From Actinomycetales bacterium (GTDB lineage: Bacteria > Actinomycetota > Actinomycetes > Actinomycetales > Microbacteriaceae): a stretch of 8,086 nt of DNA. Made by a program: the position numbers and the translations under genes. Where the stretch lies: contig JAGWUG010000036.1 of assembly GCA_028868555.1 (NCBI GenBank), forward strand, positions 1 to 8,086. Reading direction: 5' to 3'. Of the stretch, positions 1 through 6,215 are shown piece by piece (within the stretch, counting starts at the first letter, position 1; each line of letters starts with the position of its first letter). The notes under the pieces were generated by a model that saw only the letters and a program-made list of their open reading frames with translations, had not been told where the DNA came from and did no database searches.

Positions 1-453
1 TTCGACGCGAATTCTTCCCGCGGTCAGTTGGAATTCACCGAGTTTTCCAAGTTGGGCAAGCTCGGCGGGTTTGACGTGCAAAACGTTAGCTCGGACAATC
101 CGGCATCGGTTCTGGCCAGCGGTCAGTGGGACCTTTACATCACCAGTCTGCCGCGCCTGAACAGTGACCTCTCGGCACTATCTACCGCTGTCGGCGCTCT
201 CACCGGCTTCCACTCCGATGCCGCCACCCAGCTGGTTTCCAAGGTTGCCGCCGGGGGAGAGCTGTCCGGCTCCACCGCGGATGAGTTGAGTCTGGATCGT
301 GCCTTGGTTGCTGGCTACTACGGTCTGCCGCTGTTCCAGTTGGATGGTCTCGTGGTTTGGAGCGACAAACTCAAGGGCTACTCGGCAAAGCCGAGCAACG
401 CATCGGTGGTTTGGGGCTATTCAAACTGGGCGGTTTCGGGTCAGGGCAACTAG
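1..453 (+). CDS. C-terminal part of family 5 (OppA/LpqW-like) extracellular solute-binding protein, 5'-truncated by window edge
   Basis: Frame 1 is open from the first base to a TAG at 451-453, giving 150 visible residues; the start lies outside the window. The fragment has the look of the C-terminal lobe of family 5 solute-binding proteins of peptide/nickel-type ABC importers. A short GQWDLYI strand (residues 41-47) follows an amphipathic segment, as in the family's 'G-(D/Q)-(W/Y)-D' region. LPLFQ (109-113) is followed by a valine-rich strand and a D-K-L-K-G-Y stretch, and the end is Trp-rich (WGYSNW). Such proteins are exported lipoproteins that bind ligand outside the membrane; the signal peptide cannot be seen here. 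Lying just upstream of typA, it could be the counterpart of mycobacterial LpqW, a family 5-like lipoprotein acting in cell-envelope lipoglycan synthesis rather than transport, but the fragment does not decide between these. The family call is fairly secure; the ligand is unknown. Confidence 0.7.
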   Translation, partial: FDANSSRGQLEFTEFSKLGKLGGFDVQNVSSDNPASVLASGQWDLYITSLPRLNSDLSALSTAVGALTGFHSDAATQLVSKVAAGGELSGSTADELSLDRALVAGYYGLPLFQLDGLVVWSDKLKGYSAKPSNASVVWGYSNWAVSGQGN

Positions 454-466
454 ACTTAAGAGGTCT

Positions 467-492
467 GGGTCGGCGCTGTAGCTGCCAGGCCC
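467..492 (+). terminator. weak imperfect hairpin after the solute-binding protein gene
   Basis: GGGTC (467-471) can pair with GGCCC (488-492) using one G-U pair. GGC (472-474) pairs with GCC (484-486) and GC (475-476) with GC (481-482) around a TGTA loop, leaving T483 and A487 bulged. It starts 13 bases after the stop codon, where a terminator is expected, but no T-run follows it. It may be only a weak terminator or a 3' end stabiliser. Confidence 0.25.
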
Positions 493-547
493 AAATCAAT
501 CCCAATCGAGCTAGTGACTAACTACGCTCATGCCCTAAGGACAAACT

Positions 548-2455
548 ATGGCTCTGGTATCCAGAGAAGACCTCCGCAACGTTGCAATCGTTGCCCACGT
601 AGACCACGGCAAGACCACTCTGGTTGATGCCATGCTTCGTCAGACCAACTCTTTCGACTCGCACGCACAGGTAGCTGAGCGCGCAATGGACTCGGGTGAC
701 CTCGAGCGCGAAAAGGGAATTACCATCCTTGCCAAGAACACCTCGGTGTCTTACTCCGGCCCAGCCGCCGGCGGCAAGAACATCACCATCAACGTGATTG
801 ACACCCCGGGCCACGCCGACTTCGGTGGCGAGGTTGAGCGCGGTCTCTCCATGGTTGACGGCGTGGTTCTGCTGGTTGACGCATCTGAAGGCCCACTGCC
901 ACAGACCCGCTTCGTTCTCCGCAAGGCGCTCGAGGCCAACCTGCCGGTAATCCTGCTGGTCAACAAGACCGACCGTCCAGACGCTCGTATCGACGAGGTT
1001 GTTGAGGAGAGCCACGATCTTCTCCTCGGTCTCGCATCCGACCTGGCCGATGACGTGCCTGACCTGGACATCGACTCGATCCTCGAGCTTCCAGTTATCT
1101 ACGCTTCGGGCCGTGCCGGTCGCGCCAGCCTGAACAAGCCTGCCGACGGCACCCTGCCAGACCACGAGGACCTCGAGCCACTGTTTGAGGCAATCCTCAA
1201 GCACATCCCGGCTCCTACCTACGATGACGAGCACCCGCTGCAGGCACACGTGACCAACCTGGACGCTTCGCCGTTCCTCGGTCGTCTGGCCCTGCTCCGC
1301 ATCTTCAACGGCACCATCCGCAAGGGTCAGCAGGTTGCTTGGGTTCGCCAGGATGGCACCACCAAGACCGTAAAGATCACCGAGTTGCTTGCTACCAAGG
1401 CTCTCGAGCGTTACCCAACCGAGGAAGCCAAGGCCGGAGACATCGTCGCCGTGGCCGGTATCGAGGACATCACCATCGGTGAGACCCTAGCCGACCCAGA
1501 AGACGTTCGTCCGCTGCCAATGATCAAGGTTGACGACCCTGCCATCTCGATGACCATCGGTATCAACACCTCTCCGATGGCCGGCCGCGTCAAGGGCGCC
1601 AAGGTCACCGCTCGACTGGTGAAGGACCGCCTAGACCGCGAGCTCATCGGTAACGTGTCCATCAAGGTTCTGCCAACCGAGCGTCCAGACGCTTGGGAGG
1701 TTCAGGGTCGTGGCGAGCTCGCTCTCGCCATCCTGGTTGAGCAGATGCGTCGCGAAGGCTACGAGCTCACCGTTGGTAAGCCACAGGTAGTTACCAAGCG
1801 CGTTGACGGCAAGGTACACGAGCCAGTTGAAGACCTCACCATCGACGTGCCAGAAGAGTTCCTGGGTGCAATCACCCAGCTCATGGCTGCACGCAAGGGC
1901 CGCATGAACAACATGTCCAACCACGGCACCGGCTGGGTTCGCATGGAGTTCCGCATTCCTTCGCGTGGTCTCATCGGCTTCCGCACCGAATTCCTCACCA
2001 CCACCAAGGGAACCGGCATTGCCAACGCCATCTCGGCAGGCTACGAGCAGTGGGCCGGCGAGATCATCACCCGTAGCTCGGGTTCGATGGTTGCCGACCG
2101 TGCCGGTGTTGCGACTCCGTTCGCCATGATCGCTCTGCAGGAGCGTGGCTCGTTCTTCGTTCAGCCAACCGAAGAGGTTTACGGCGGAATGGTTGTGGGC
2201 GAGAACTCCCGCGCCGACGACATGGAAGTAAACATCACCAAGGAAAAGAAGCTCACCAACATGCGTGCTTCTTCGTCCGATGAGTTCCAGGCCCTAACCC
2301 CTCCTCGTCAGCTCTCGCTGGAGGAGTGCCTCGAGTTCGCTCGCGAAGACGAGTGTGTTGAGGTTACCCCTGAGGCCGTGCGTATCCGCAAGGTTGAGCT
2401 GGATCCAAACATCCGTGCTCGTCAGGCCAGCGCCCGTAAGCGCGCCAACGACTAA
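548..2455 (+). CDS. typA: Ribosome-associated translational GTPase TypA/BipA
   Basis: A 635-residue member of the elongation factor G-like GTPases. TypA binds the 70S ribosome at the EF-G site and is linked to 50S assembly and stress or cold adaptation. All G motifs are visible: G1 AHVDHGKT (16-23), G2 REKGITIL (54-61), G3 DTPGH (85-89), G4 NKTD (139-142) and a G5-like SGRAG (187-191). A beta-barrel domain II follows. The EF-G-like GRGELAL region lies near 386-392, after RPDAWEVQ from residue 379. The TypA-specific C-terminal half carries [11 protein letters not shown] (from 453) and [10 protein letters not shown] (from 473), which separate it from EF-G and LepA. Length fits actinobacterial TypA. 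The ATG has a Shine-Dalgarno-like AAGGA at 537-541, six bases upstream. A possible -10 (TACGCT, 523-528) lies in the 94-base gap before it, but no convincing -35 is seen. A strong hairpin terminator follows six bases after the stop. Codon choice is strongly biased to G/C-ending codons, as expected for a well-expressed gene. Nothing appears broken. Confidence 0.97.
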   Translation: MALVSREDLRNVAIVAHVDHGKTTLVDAMLRQTNSFDSHAQVAERAMDSGDLEREKGITILAKNTSVSYSGPAAGGKNITINVIDTPGHADFGGEVERGLSMVDGVVLLVDASEGPLPQTRFVLRKALEANLPVILLVNKTDRPDARIDEVVEESHDLLLGLASDLADDVPDLDIDSILELPVIYASGRAGRASLNKPADGTLPDHEDLEPLFEAILKHIPAPTYDDEHPLQAHVTNLDASPFLGRLALLRIFNGTIRKGQQVAWVRQDGTTKTVKITELLATKALERYPTEEAKAGDIVAVAGIEDITIGETLADPEDVRPLPMIKVDDPAISMTIGINTSPMAGRVKGAKVTARLVKDRLDRELIGNVSIKVLPTERPDAWEVQGRGELALAILVEQMRREGYELTVGKPQVVTKRVDGKVHEPVEDLTIDVPEEFLGAITQLMAARKGRMNNMSNHGTGWVRMEFRIPSRGLIGFRTEFLTTTKGTGIANAISAGYEQWAGEIITRSSGSMVADRAGVATPFAMIALQERGSFFVQPTEEVYGGMVVGENSRADDMEVNITKEKKLTNMRASSSDEFQALTPPRQLSLEECLEFAREDECVEVTPEAVRIRKVELDPNIRARQASARKRAND

Positions 2456-2460
2456 GTTCC

Positions 2461-2506
2461 AAAGCAAAAGGTCCGCCACTCGCTTGAGTGGCGGACCTTT
2501 TGCTTT
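2461..2506. terminator. Perfect bidirectional intrinsic terminator between convergent typA and the iron permease gene
   Basis: The left arm 2461-2481 is the exact reverse complement of the right arm 2486-2506: 21 base pairs around a GCTT loop (2482-2485). The inner core is GC-rich (GGTCCGCCACTC). The outer part is A-rich on the 5' side and T-rich on the 3' side (CCTTTTGCTTT), so a T-rich tail is produced on both strands. It starts six bases after the typA stop and lies 45 bases beyond the iron permease stop, so it can end both convergent transcripts. Confidence 0.9.
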
Positions 2507-2512
2507 AAGCGT

Positions 2513-2529
2513 TTCGGCGTGCAGCCGAA
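2513..2529. other. Small secondary hairpin beside the typA/permease terminator
   Basis: TTCGGC (2513-2518) and GCCGAA (2524-2529) are perfect inverted repeats around a five-base loop (GTGCA). On the + strand it is followed by TTTGTGT, so it could act as a back-up terminator for typA. Read from the minus strand it lies just after the permease stop but lacks a T-run. Confidence 0.35.
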
Positions 2530-2550
2530 TTTGTGTCTGAGGGTGAGTGC

Positions 2551-3411
2551 TTAGGCGGCTACCGGCTGCTTGTCGTCTGCCTGTTTGGCATCGGTGTTTG
2601 GACGAACCGGGGTGCCAGCGTGAACGCGGTAGAAGAGCACGGCAACCGGCACGGCGTAGAGCCACCAGCCCAGCACCTGAAGCACGGTTGGGGCTGAGTT
2701 GAAGGCAACAGTGCCCACCAGGATAAGCTCCTGCAGGCTGCCCTCTGGGAAGGCGCCCGAGACGTTGTAGGCCTGGTTGCTGAGGAACGGCAGGAAGCCA
2801 AGCTCGGTGAACTCTCCGATGGCGTAGCTGAACACACCTGCGGCAATCACAATGAGGTAGGCGCCGGTGAAGTTGAAGAAGTGCTTGAGGTTGAAGCGCA
2901 GCGAACCGCGGTACATGAAGTAACCGAGCACAGCCGCGGTTGCAAGGCCAAGGAATGCGCCACCAAAAACGTTGCCGCTGCCCGCGGTCGACTTAGCTGT
3001 GCTCCAGAGCAAAATGCTGGTCTCAACGCCCTCGCGGATGACCGCTAGGAATGCCACCGATGCCAGCGACCAGGCGCTGCGGGTAACTGCGGCATCTACT
3101 CGGGCGCGGAGGTTAGAGGCCATGGCGCGAGACTGGCGGGCCATCCAGAAGATCATCCAGGTAACAAAGACCACGGCTAGCAGGGAAGTGGTGCCGGTGA
3201 TGGCAATTTCAATCTGGTCGGAAACGCCCGACTCCAGGCCGCTGAGGCCGAACCCCAGGCCAAGTGCGATCAGAACAGCTGCACCCGCACCGGTGAAGAT
3301 TTTGGAGATCTGAGCGCGCTCGCCCAGCTTCACAACGTAGCCAACCAGGATGCTAATGATGATCGCAGCCTCAAGGCCTTCACGAAGACCAATCAGGTAG
3401 GTAGCCAGCAC
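2551..3411 (-). CDS. FTR1/EfeU-family high-affinity iron permease
   Basis: A 286-residue integral membrane protein of the oxidase-dependent Fe transporter (OFeT) family, which moves iron across the cytoplasmic membrane. Both signature iron-binding motifs are present: REGLE (10-14) in the first helix and REGVE (126-130) in the fourth. About seven hydrophobic helices can be read, near 5-27, 38-57, 69-90, 113-136, 149-169, 178-201 and 243-263, followed by a short polar tail. I chose the GTG at 3409-3411. It has AGAAAGG (3418-3424) six bases upstream, and the protein then begins MLATYLIGLREG as family members do. An in-frame TTG at 3439-3441 would add ten polar residues and lies on the proposed -10 element. 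The gene is alone on this strand, converging on typA and diverging from the deacetylase gene. No efeO or efeB partner is in the window. A DtxR/IdeR-type operator covers its promoter, so it is probably repressed when iron is plentiful. The family call is firm; whether it takes Fe(II) or Fe(III), and with which partner, is not visible. Confidence 0.93.
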   Translation of the reverse strand: MLATYLIGLREGLEAAIIISILVGYVVKLGERAQISKIFTGAGAAVLIALGLGFGLSGLESGVSDQIEIAITGTTSLLAVVFVTWMIFWMARQSRAMASNLRARVDAAVTRSAWSLASVAFLAVIREGVETSILLWSTAKSTAGSGNVFGGAFLGLATAAVLGYFMYRGSLRFNLKHFFNFTGAYLIVIAAGVFSYAIGEFTELGFLPFLSNQAYNVSGAFPEGSLQELILVGTVAFNSAPTVLQVLGWWLYAVPVAVLFYRVHAGTPVRPNTDAKQADDKQPVAA

Positions 3412-3440
3412 TTGTTGCCTTTCTCTGTGCCCCGAGAGCA

Positions 3441-3469
3441 AGTTTAGTTAGGTTAGCCTTACCTAACAA
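3441..3469 (-). promoter_or_regulatory. Candidate sigma70-type promoter of the iron permease gene
   Basis: On the minus strand a -35-like TTGTTA (3464-3469) and a -10-like TAAACT (3441-3446) are separated by exactly 17 bases. Each matches the consensus at four of six positions. Transcription would start near 3434, leaving a short leader with the AAAGG ribosome site before the GTG at 3411. The IdeR-type operator fills the spacer and reaches into the -35. Confidence 0.55.
3448..3466. promoter_or_regulatory. DtxR/IdeR-type iron-dependent repressor operator
   Basis: The + strand reads TTAGGTTAGCCTTACCTAA. It differs at one position from the classic 19-bp DtxR/IdeR box TTAGGTTAGCCTAACCTAA and is a near-perfect inverted repeat about its central base. 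In Corynebacterium and Mycobacterium, DtxR/IdeR with Fe(II) binds such boxes to shut off iron-uptake genes. Here the box lies between the proposed -10 and -35 of the iron permease gene and ends 73 bases before the divergent deacetylase start, so the permease is the likely target. The repressor gene itself is not in the window. Confidence 0.88.
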
Positions 3470-3527
3470 GAGGGGCGCTCAAAAAAGTCCTCCGATGCAC
3501 CTCCGCGGGCTGGCAACCTGCGCCAAG

Positions 3528-3533
3528 TAAAGT
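3528..3533 (+). promoter_or_regulatory. -10 element suggesting a leaderless transcript for the deacetylase gene
   Basis: TAAAGT fits the actinobacterial TANNNT -10 pattern and ends six bases before the ATG at 3540, placing the expected transcription start on or next to the A of the start codon. No Shine-Dalgarno sequence lies in the 20 bases before the ATG. No clear -35 is seen 16-18 bases upstream. Confidence 0.5.
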
Positions 3534-3539
3534 ATTTGC

Positions 3540-4682
3540 ATGGCCAAGCAACAGTTCAACGCGCGTCGCATTCTGCTGGTTCACGCGCACCCAGACGACG
3601 AAAGCCTCTTCACCGGGCACGTCATGGCCGATGCATTGGCACGAGGTGCAGAGGTGTACCTGCTCACTCTCACCCGTGGAGAGCGCGGCAAGGTGAAGCT
3701 GGCCGACCTAAAGCCTCTCGAGGGCCACAACGCCGAGATGGGTGCCTTCCGCACCGCCGAGCTAATGAACGCGCTCGAGGCCTATGACCTAACCGACGAG
3801 GCCGGGAATACCACCAAGATTCAGCGTGCCTTCGCCGGCACTCGCCACTACCTTGACAGCGGCATGCGCATCAACGCGCTGGGCAAGCCCACTCGCAAGC
3901 GCATACTCGATGAGATGTCGCTGGTCGCGGTGGCCACCCCGGTGATCGCGGACGACATCATCAAGGTGATGAACAGTTTCCGCCCCGATGCAGTTGTTAC
4001 CTACAACTCCAAGGGCGGCTTTGGCCACCCAGACCACAAGAAGGCCTACGACGCCACCACGCTTGCTGTTCGCAAATACGGCAAGACTCACCGCGCACCT
4101 CAGCTCTGGACCATTGCCGAGCCGGGGGAGCGCTTTGACGCTGCCGTTGGCGGCGCCAAGACGGCATCGGTGAAGAAGGCTGCGCTCAGCGCCCACGCCA
4201 GCCAGGTACTTATCAACGAGGAGACCTACGCGCTCGTGTCCGGTAAAGAAACCCGCTTTGACCAACCAGAACACCTGCGGAAGACCTCGGTCTCCAGCTG
4301 GAACTCCATCAAGCCTTGGCTGCGTTCGCTCTGGGCCTTGCCGTTGGGATTCCTGGCCGCACTGGTTGGCACCATGCTGCACCTTTCGCAGACCACCGAT
4401 GGCATGCCAATCGGACTCGTGCTCGCGCTAATCATCGTGGGTTCGCTGGCCCTGGCCCTGCGTATCCTGCGCCGCAGCCGCGGTGCGCTCTACCTGATGG
4501 CGCTCGGCTTTATCTTCACCATGTTCCAGCTCGGTCAGAACCCCGGCGGTTCGCAGCTGGTAACAAACGGAAACCTGTCCAGCTACTGGTTCTACGGATC
4601 CATCGCTGTACTGGCGGTCATTGTGATGTTCCCTCGCCTTCGCAAGGCAACCTGGAACCGCAGTGCCTCCGGACACAGGTAA
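3540..4682 (+). CDS. MshB-like PIG-L/LmbE zinc deacetylase fused to a C-terminal four-helix membrane domain
   Basis: A 380-residue two-part protein. Residues about 9-255 are a PIG-L/LmbE metallohydrolase. AHPDDE (16-21) supplies zinc ligands His17 and Asp20 and the presumed general base Asp19; GHPDH (162-166) supplies His163 and zinc ligand His166. YLDSGM (104-109) and RPDAVVTY (148-155) are closest to MshB, which deacetylates GlcNAc-Ins in mycothiol synthesis, and to its relative Mca. Residues about 262-367 hold four likely membrane helices (near 263-282, 289-309, 315-332, 349-365), a part not found in mycobacterial MshB (about 300 residues, soluble). It has no signal peptide, so the catalytic part should face the cytoplasm. 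The residue two before the first His of HPDH is Phe161, where MshB and Mca have a conserved Tyr. The ATG at 3540 has no ribosome site but a well-placed -10, suggesting leaderless translation. The ferredoxin gene follows 29 bases on. MshB is the best guess from motifs and neighbours; another N-acetyl sugar deacetylase is possible. Confidence 0.8.
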   Translation: MAKQQFNARRILLVHAHPDDESLFTGHVMADALARGAEVYLLTLTRGERGKVKLADLKPLEGHNAEMGAFRTAELMNALEAYDLTDEAGNTTKIQRAFAGTRHYLDSGMRINALGKPTRKRILDEMSLVAVATPVIADDIIKVMNSFRPDAVVTYNSKGGFGHPDHKKAYDATTLAVRKYGKTHRAPQLWTIAEPGERFDAAVGGAKTASVKKAALSAHASQVLINEETYALVSGKETRFDQPEHLRKTSVSSWNSIKPWLRSLWALPLGFLAALVGTMLHLSQTTDGMPIGLVLALIIVGSLALALRILRRSRGALYLMALGFIFTMFQLGQNPGGSQLVTNGNLSSYWFYGSIAVLAVIVMFPRLRKATWNRSASGHR

Positions 4683-4685
4683 AAT
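4680..4685 (+). promoter_or_regulatory. Possible -10 element for the ferredoxin gene, overlapping the deacetylase stop
   Basis: TAAAAT matches the -10 consensus at five of six positions, and its first three bases are the deacetylase stop codon. A start near 4692 would give a leader of about 20 bases holding the GAAGGGA ribosome site. No convincing -35 is seen, so read-through from the deacetylase gene is just as plausible. Confidence 0.35.
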
Positions 4686-4711
4686 CAATAGAAGTTTTGA
4701 AGGGATAAACC

Positions 4712-5032
4712 GTGACCTACGTGATTGCACTTCCTTGCGTTGATGTCAAGGACCGCGCCTGCATTGAAGAATGCCCAGTTGACTGCATCTACGAGGGCGA
4801 CCGCATGCTTTACATCCACCCGGATGAGTGCGTGGACTGTGGCGCCTGCGAGCCGGTTTGCCCTGTTGAGGCCATCTACTACGAGGACGACCTGCCTTCG
4901 CAGTGGAGCGAGTACTACAAGGCCAACGTTGAGTTCTTTGAGACCGTAGGTTCGCCTGGTGGAGCCGCCAAGGTTGGCAAGCTCGACCTTGACCACGCTC
5001 TCATCACCGCCCTGCCACCACAGGGAGAGTAG
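4712..5032 (+). CDS. fdxA: Seven-iron ferredoxin ([3Fe-4S]/[4Fe-4S]), FdxA/FdxC type
   Basis: A 106-residue soluble cytoplasmic electron carrier. The cysteine pattern is that of 7Fe ferredoxins. By comparison with Azotobacter FdI numbering, Cys9, Cys17 and Cys50 should hold the [3Fe-4S] cluster and Cys21, Cys40, Cys43 and Cys46 the [4Fe-4S] cluster. Cys25 matches the extra, non-ligand cysteine of the family. The C-terminal half (QWSEYYKAN, then GSPGGAAKVG) is the helical tail typical of actinobacterial FdxC, which passes electrons to cytochromes P450 and other oxidoreductases. The start is a GTG with GAAGGGA (4699-4705) six bases upstream. It sits between the deacetylase gene (29-base gap) and dapC (29-base gap), the same pairing with dapC seen in mycobacteria. 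The partner enzymes are not visible here. The gene is intact and its length is normal. Confidence 0.96.
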   Translation: MTYVIALPCVDVKDRACIEECPVDCIYEGDRMLYIHPDECVDCGACEPVCPVEAIYYEDDLPSQWSEYYKANVEFFETVGSPGGAAKVGKLDLDHALITALPPQGE

Positions 5033-5061
5033 CCCGCGCTAGCCGCCGGCTCCAATACATC

Positions 5062-6177
5062 GTGTTTGACCGCCTCCCCGAGTATCCCTGGCAGCAGCTA
5101 AAGCCATTTTCGGCTCTCGCTGCCCAGCACCCGGGTGGGGCGGTTGATCTTTCTGTGGGGTCTCCGGTTGACCCAACTCCAAAAGTCATCCAGGAAGCCT
5201 TCGTAGCCGGAGCCAACGCTCCTGGTTACCCAAGCACCGCTGGTTCGCTTGAACTGCGCGAGGCCATCGCCGAGTGGTTTGCCCGTCGCCGTGCCGTTCC
5301 CGGCCTAACCGCCGACAACGTCATGCCAACCATCGGCTCCAAGGAGTTCATCTCCTTCCTGCCGATGTACCTGGGAATGGGCCCAGGCGACGCCGTGGTT
5401 CAGCCCGAAGCCGCCTACACGGCCTACGCCGTTGGCGCGGCGCTGGTTGGCGCCGAGTGCATCAGCGAGGACAACCCGGACAACTGGCCGGCCAACGCCA
5501 AGCTGATCTGGATCAACTCTCCAGGCAACCCTGACGGCAAGGTTTTGGACGTTGAGTTCCTGCGCCGCTGCGTTGAGCGCGCTCGTGAGATTGGCGCCCT
5601 GCTGGCCTCCGATGAGTGCTACGCCGAACTTGGCTGGGATGGCAAGTGGGCCACCGAGACCATTCCGAGCATCCTTGACCCGCGCGTGATCGAGGGAAAC
5701 CTAGACGGCGTCCTGGCCATCTACTCGCTGAGCAAGCAGAGCAATCTGGCTGGCTACCGAGCAGCTTTTGCAGCCGGCGAGGCGGGCCTTGTGAAGGCCA
5801 TCGTCAACCTGCGCATGCACAGCGGAATGAACACTCCTGCACCGGTACAGAAGGCCATGACCGCTGCTCTGCGTGATGAGGCTCACGTGGCAGTGGAGCG
5901 CGAGGTCTACCGCAAGCGTCGCGATGTGCTGCTAGAAGCGGTTCGCGCCTACGGTTTTGAGGTTTCGAACTCCGAGGCCGGTCTATACCTGTGGGCAACC
6001 CTCGGCGAGGACTGCTGGGCTTCCGTTCAACGGATGGCAGAGCTAGGCATCGTGGTGGTTCCAGGTACCTTCTATGGTGACCATTCGCCTAACCACGTGC
6101 GCTTCAGCATCACTGCCACCGATGCGAATATCGCCGAGGCCGCCAAGCGCTTACACGAAGCAACTAATCTTAGATAA
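5062..6177 (+). CDS. dapC: Succinyldiaminopimelate aminotransferase DapC (PLP, fold type I)
   Basis: A 371-residue class I/II aminotransferase, taken to make N-succinyl-L,L-2,6-diaminopimelate from the keto precursor with glutamate as amino donor, in the diaminopimelate/lysine pathway that also feeds peptidoglycan. Visible active-site elements are NSPGNP (152-157), DECY (184-187; the Asp contacts the PLP ring nitrogen), SLSKQSN with the PLP-binding Lys225, GYR (Arg233) and VRFS with Arg347 for the substrate carboxylate. The N-terminal LPEYPW followed by DLSVGSPVDPTP (29-40) is typical of the actinobacterial DapC group. The start is the GTG at 5062: the frame is open upstream but offers no other start after the ferredoxin stop. 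No Shine-Dalgarno sequence precedes it, and no correctly placed -10 for leaderless translation, so its initiation is unclear. Adjacency to the ferredoxin gene supports DapC over a generic aminotransferase, though related enzymes overlap in substrate. Cytoplasmic. Confidence 0.9.
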   Translation: MFDRLPEYPWQQLKPFSALAAQHPGGAVDLSVGSPVDPTPKVIQEAFVAGANAPGYPSTAGSLELREAIAEWFARRRAVPGLTADNVMPTIGSKEFISFLPMYLGMGPGDAVVQPEAAYTAYAVGAALVGAECISEDNPDNWPANAKLIWINSPGNPDGKVLDVEFLRRCVERAREIGALLASDECYAELGWDGKWATETIPSILDPRVIEGNLDGVLAIYSLSKQSNLAGYRAAFAAGEAGLVKAIVNLRMHSGMNTPAPVQKAMTAALRDEAHVAVEREVYRKRRDVLLEAVRAYGFEVSNSEAGLYLWATLGEDCWASVQRMAELGIVVVPGTFYGDHSPNHVRFSITATDANIAEAAKRLHEATNLR

Positions 6178-6215
6178 GCGCCGAGTTTGCGCTGAAAATC
6201 CCACAAGGAGCCCTC

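Noticed and set aside
518..1249. Long open frame (243 codons) on the minus strand opposite typA
   Set aside because: It is a shadow of the strongly biased typA codons: no recognisable domain, no ribosome site, and it lies inside a certain gene.
3481..3486. Run of six A (six T on the minus strand) considered as a terminator tail
   Set aside because: No GC-rich inverted repeat lies next to it; the nearby CCTCCG copies are direct repeats, not inverted.
3789..4382. Open frame of 197 codons on the minus strand opposite the deacetylase gene
   Set aside because: It lies fully within a well-supported gene, and its translation shows no family motif.
5041..5051. AGCC-GCC-GGCT inverted repeat between the ferredoxin gene and dapC
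   Set aside because: A four-base-pair stem in GC-rich DNA is expected by chance, and no T-run follows.
6177..6193. AGCGC/GCGCT hairpin at the dapC stop, considered as a terminator before gltA
   Set aside because: The stem is only five base pairs with a seven-base loop, and the tail is GAAAATCCC with no T-run.
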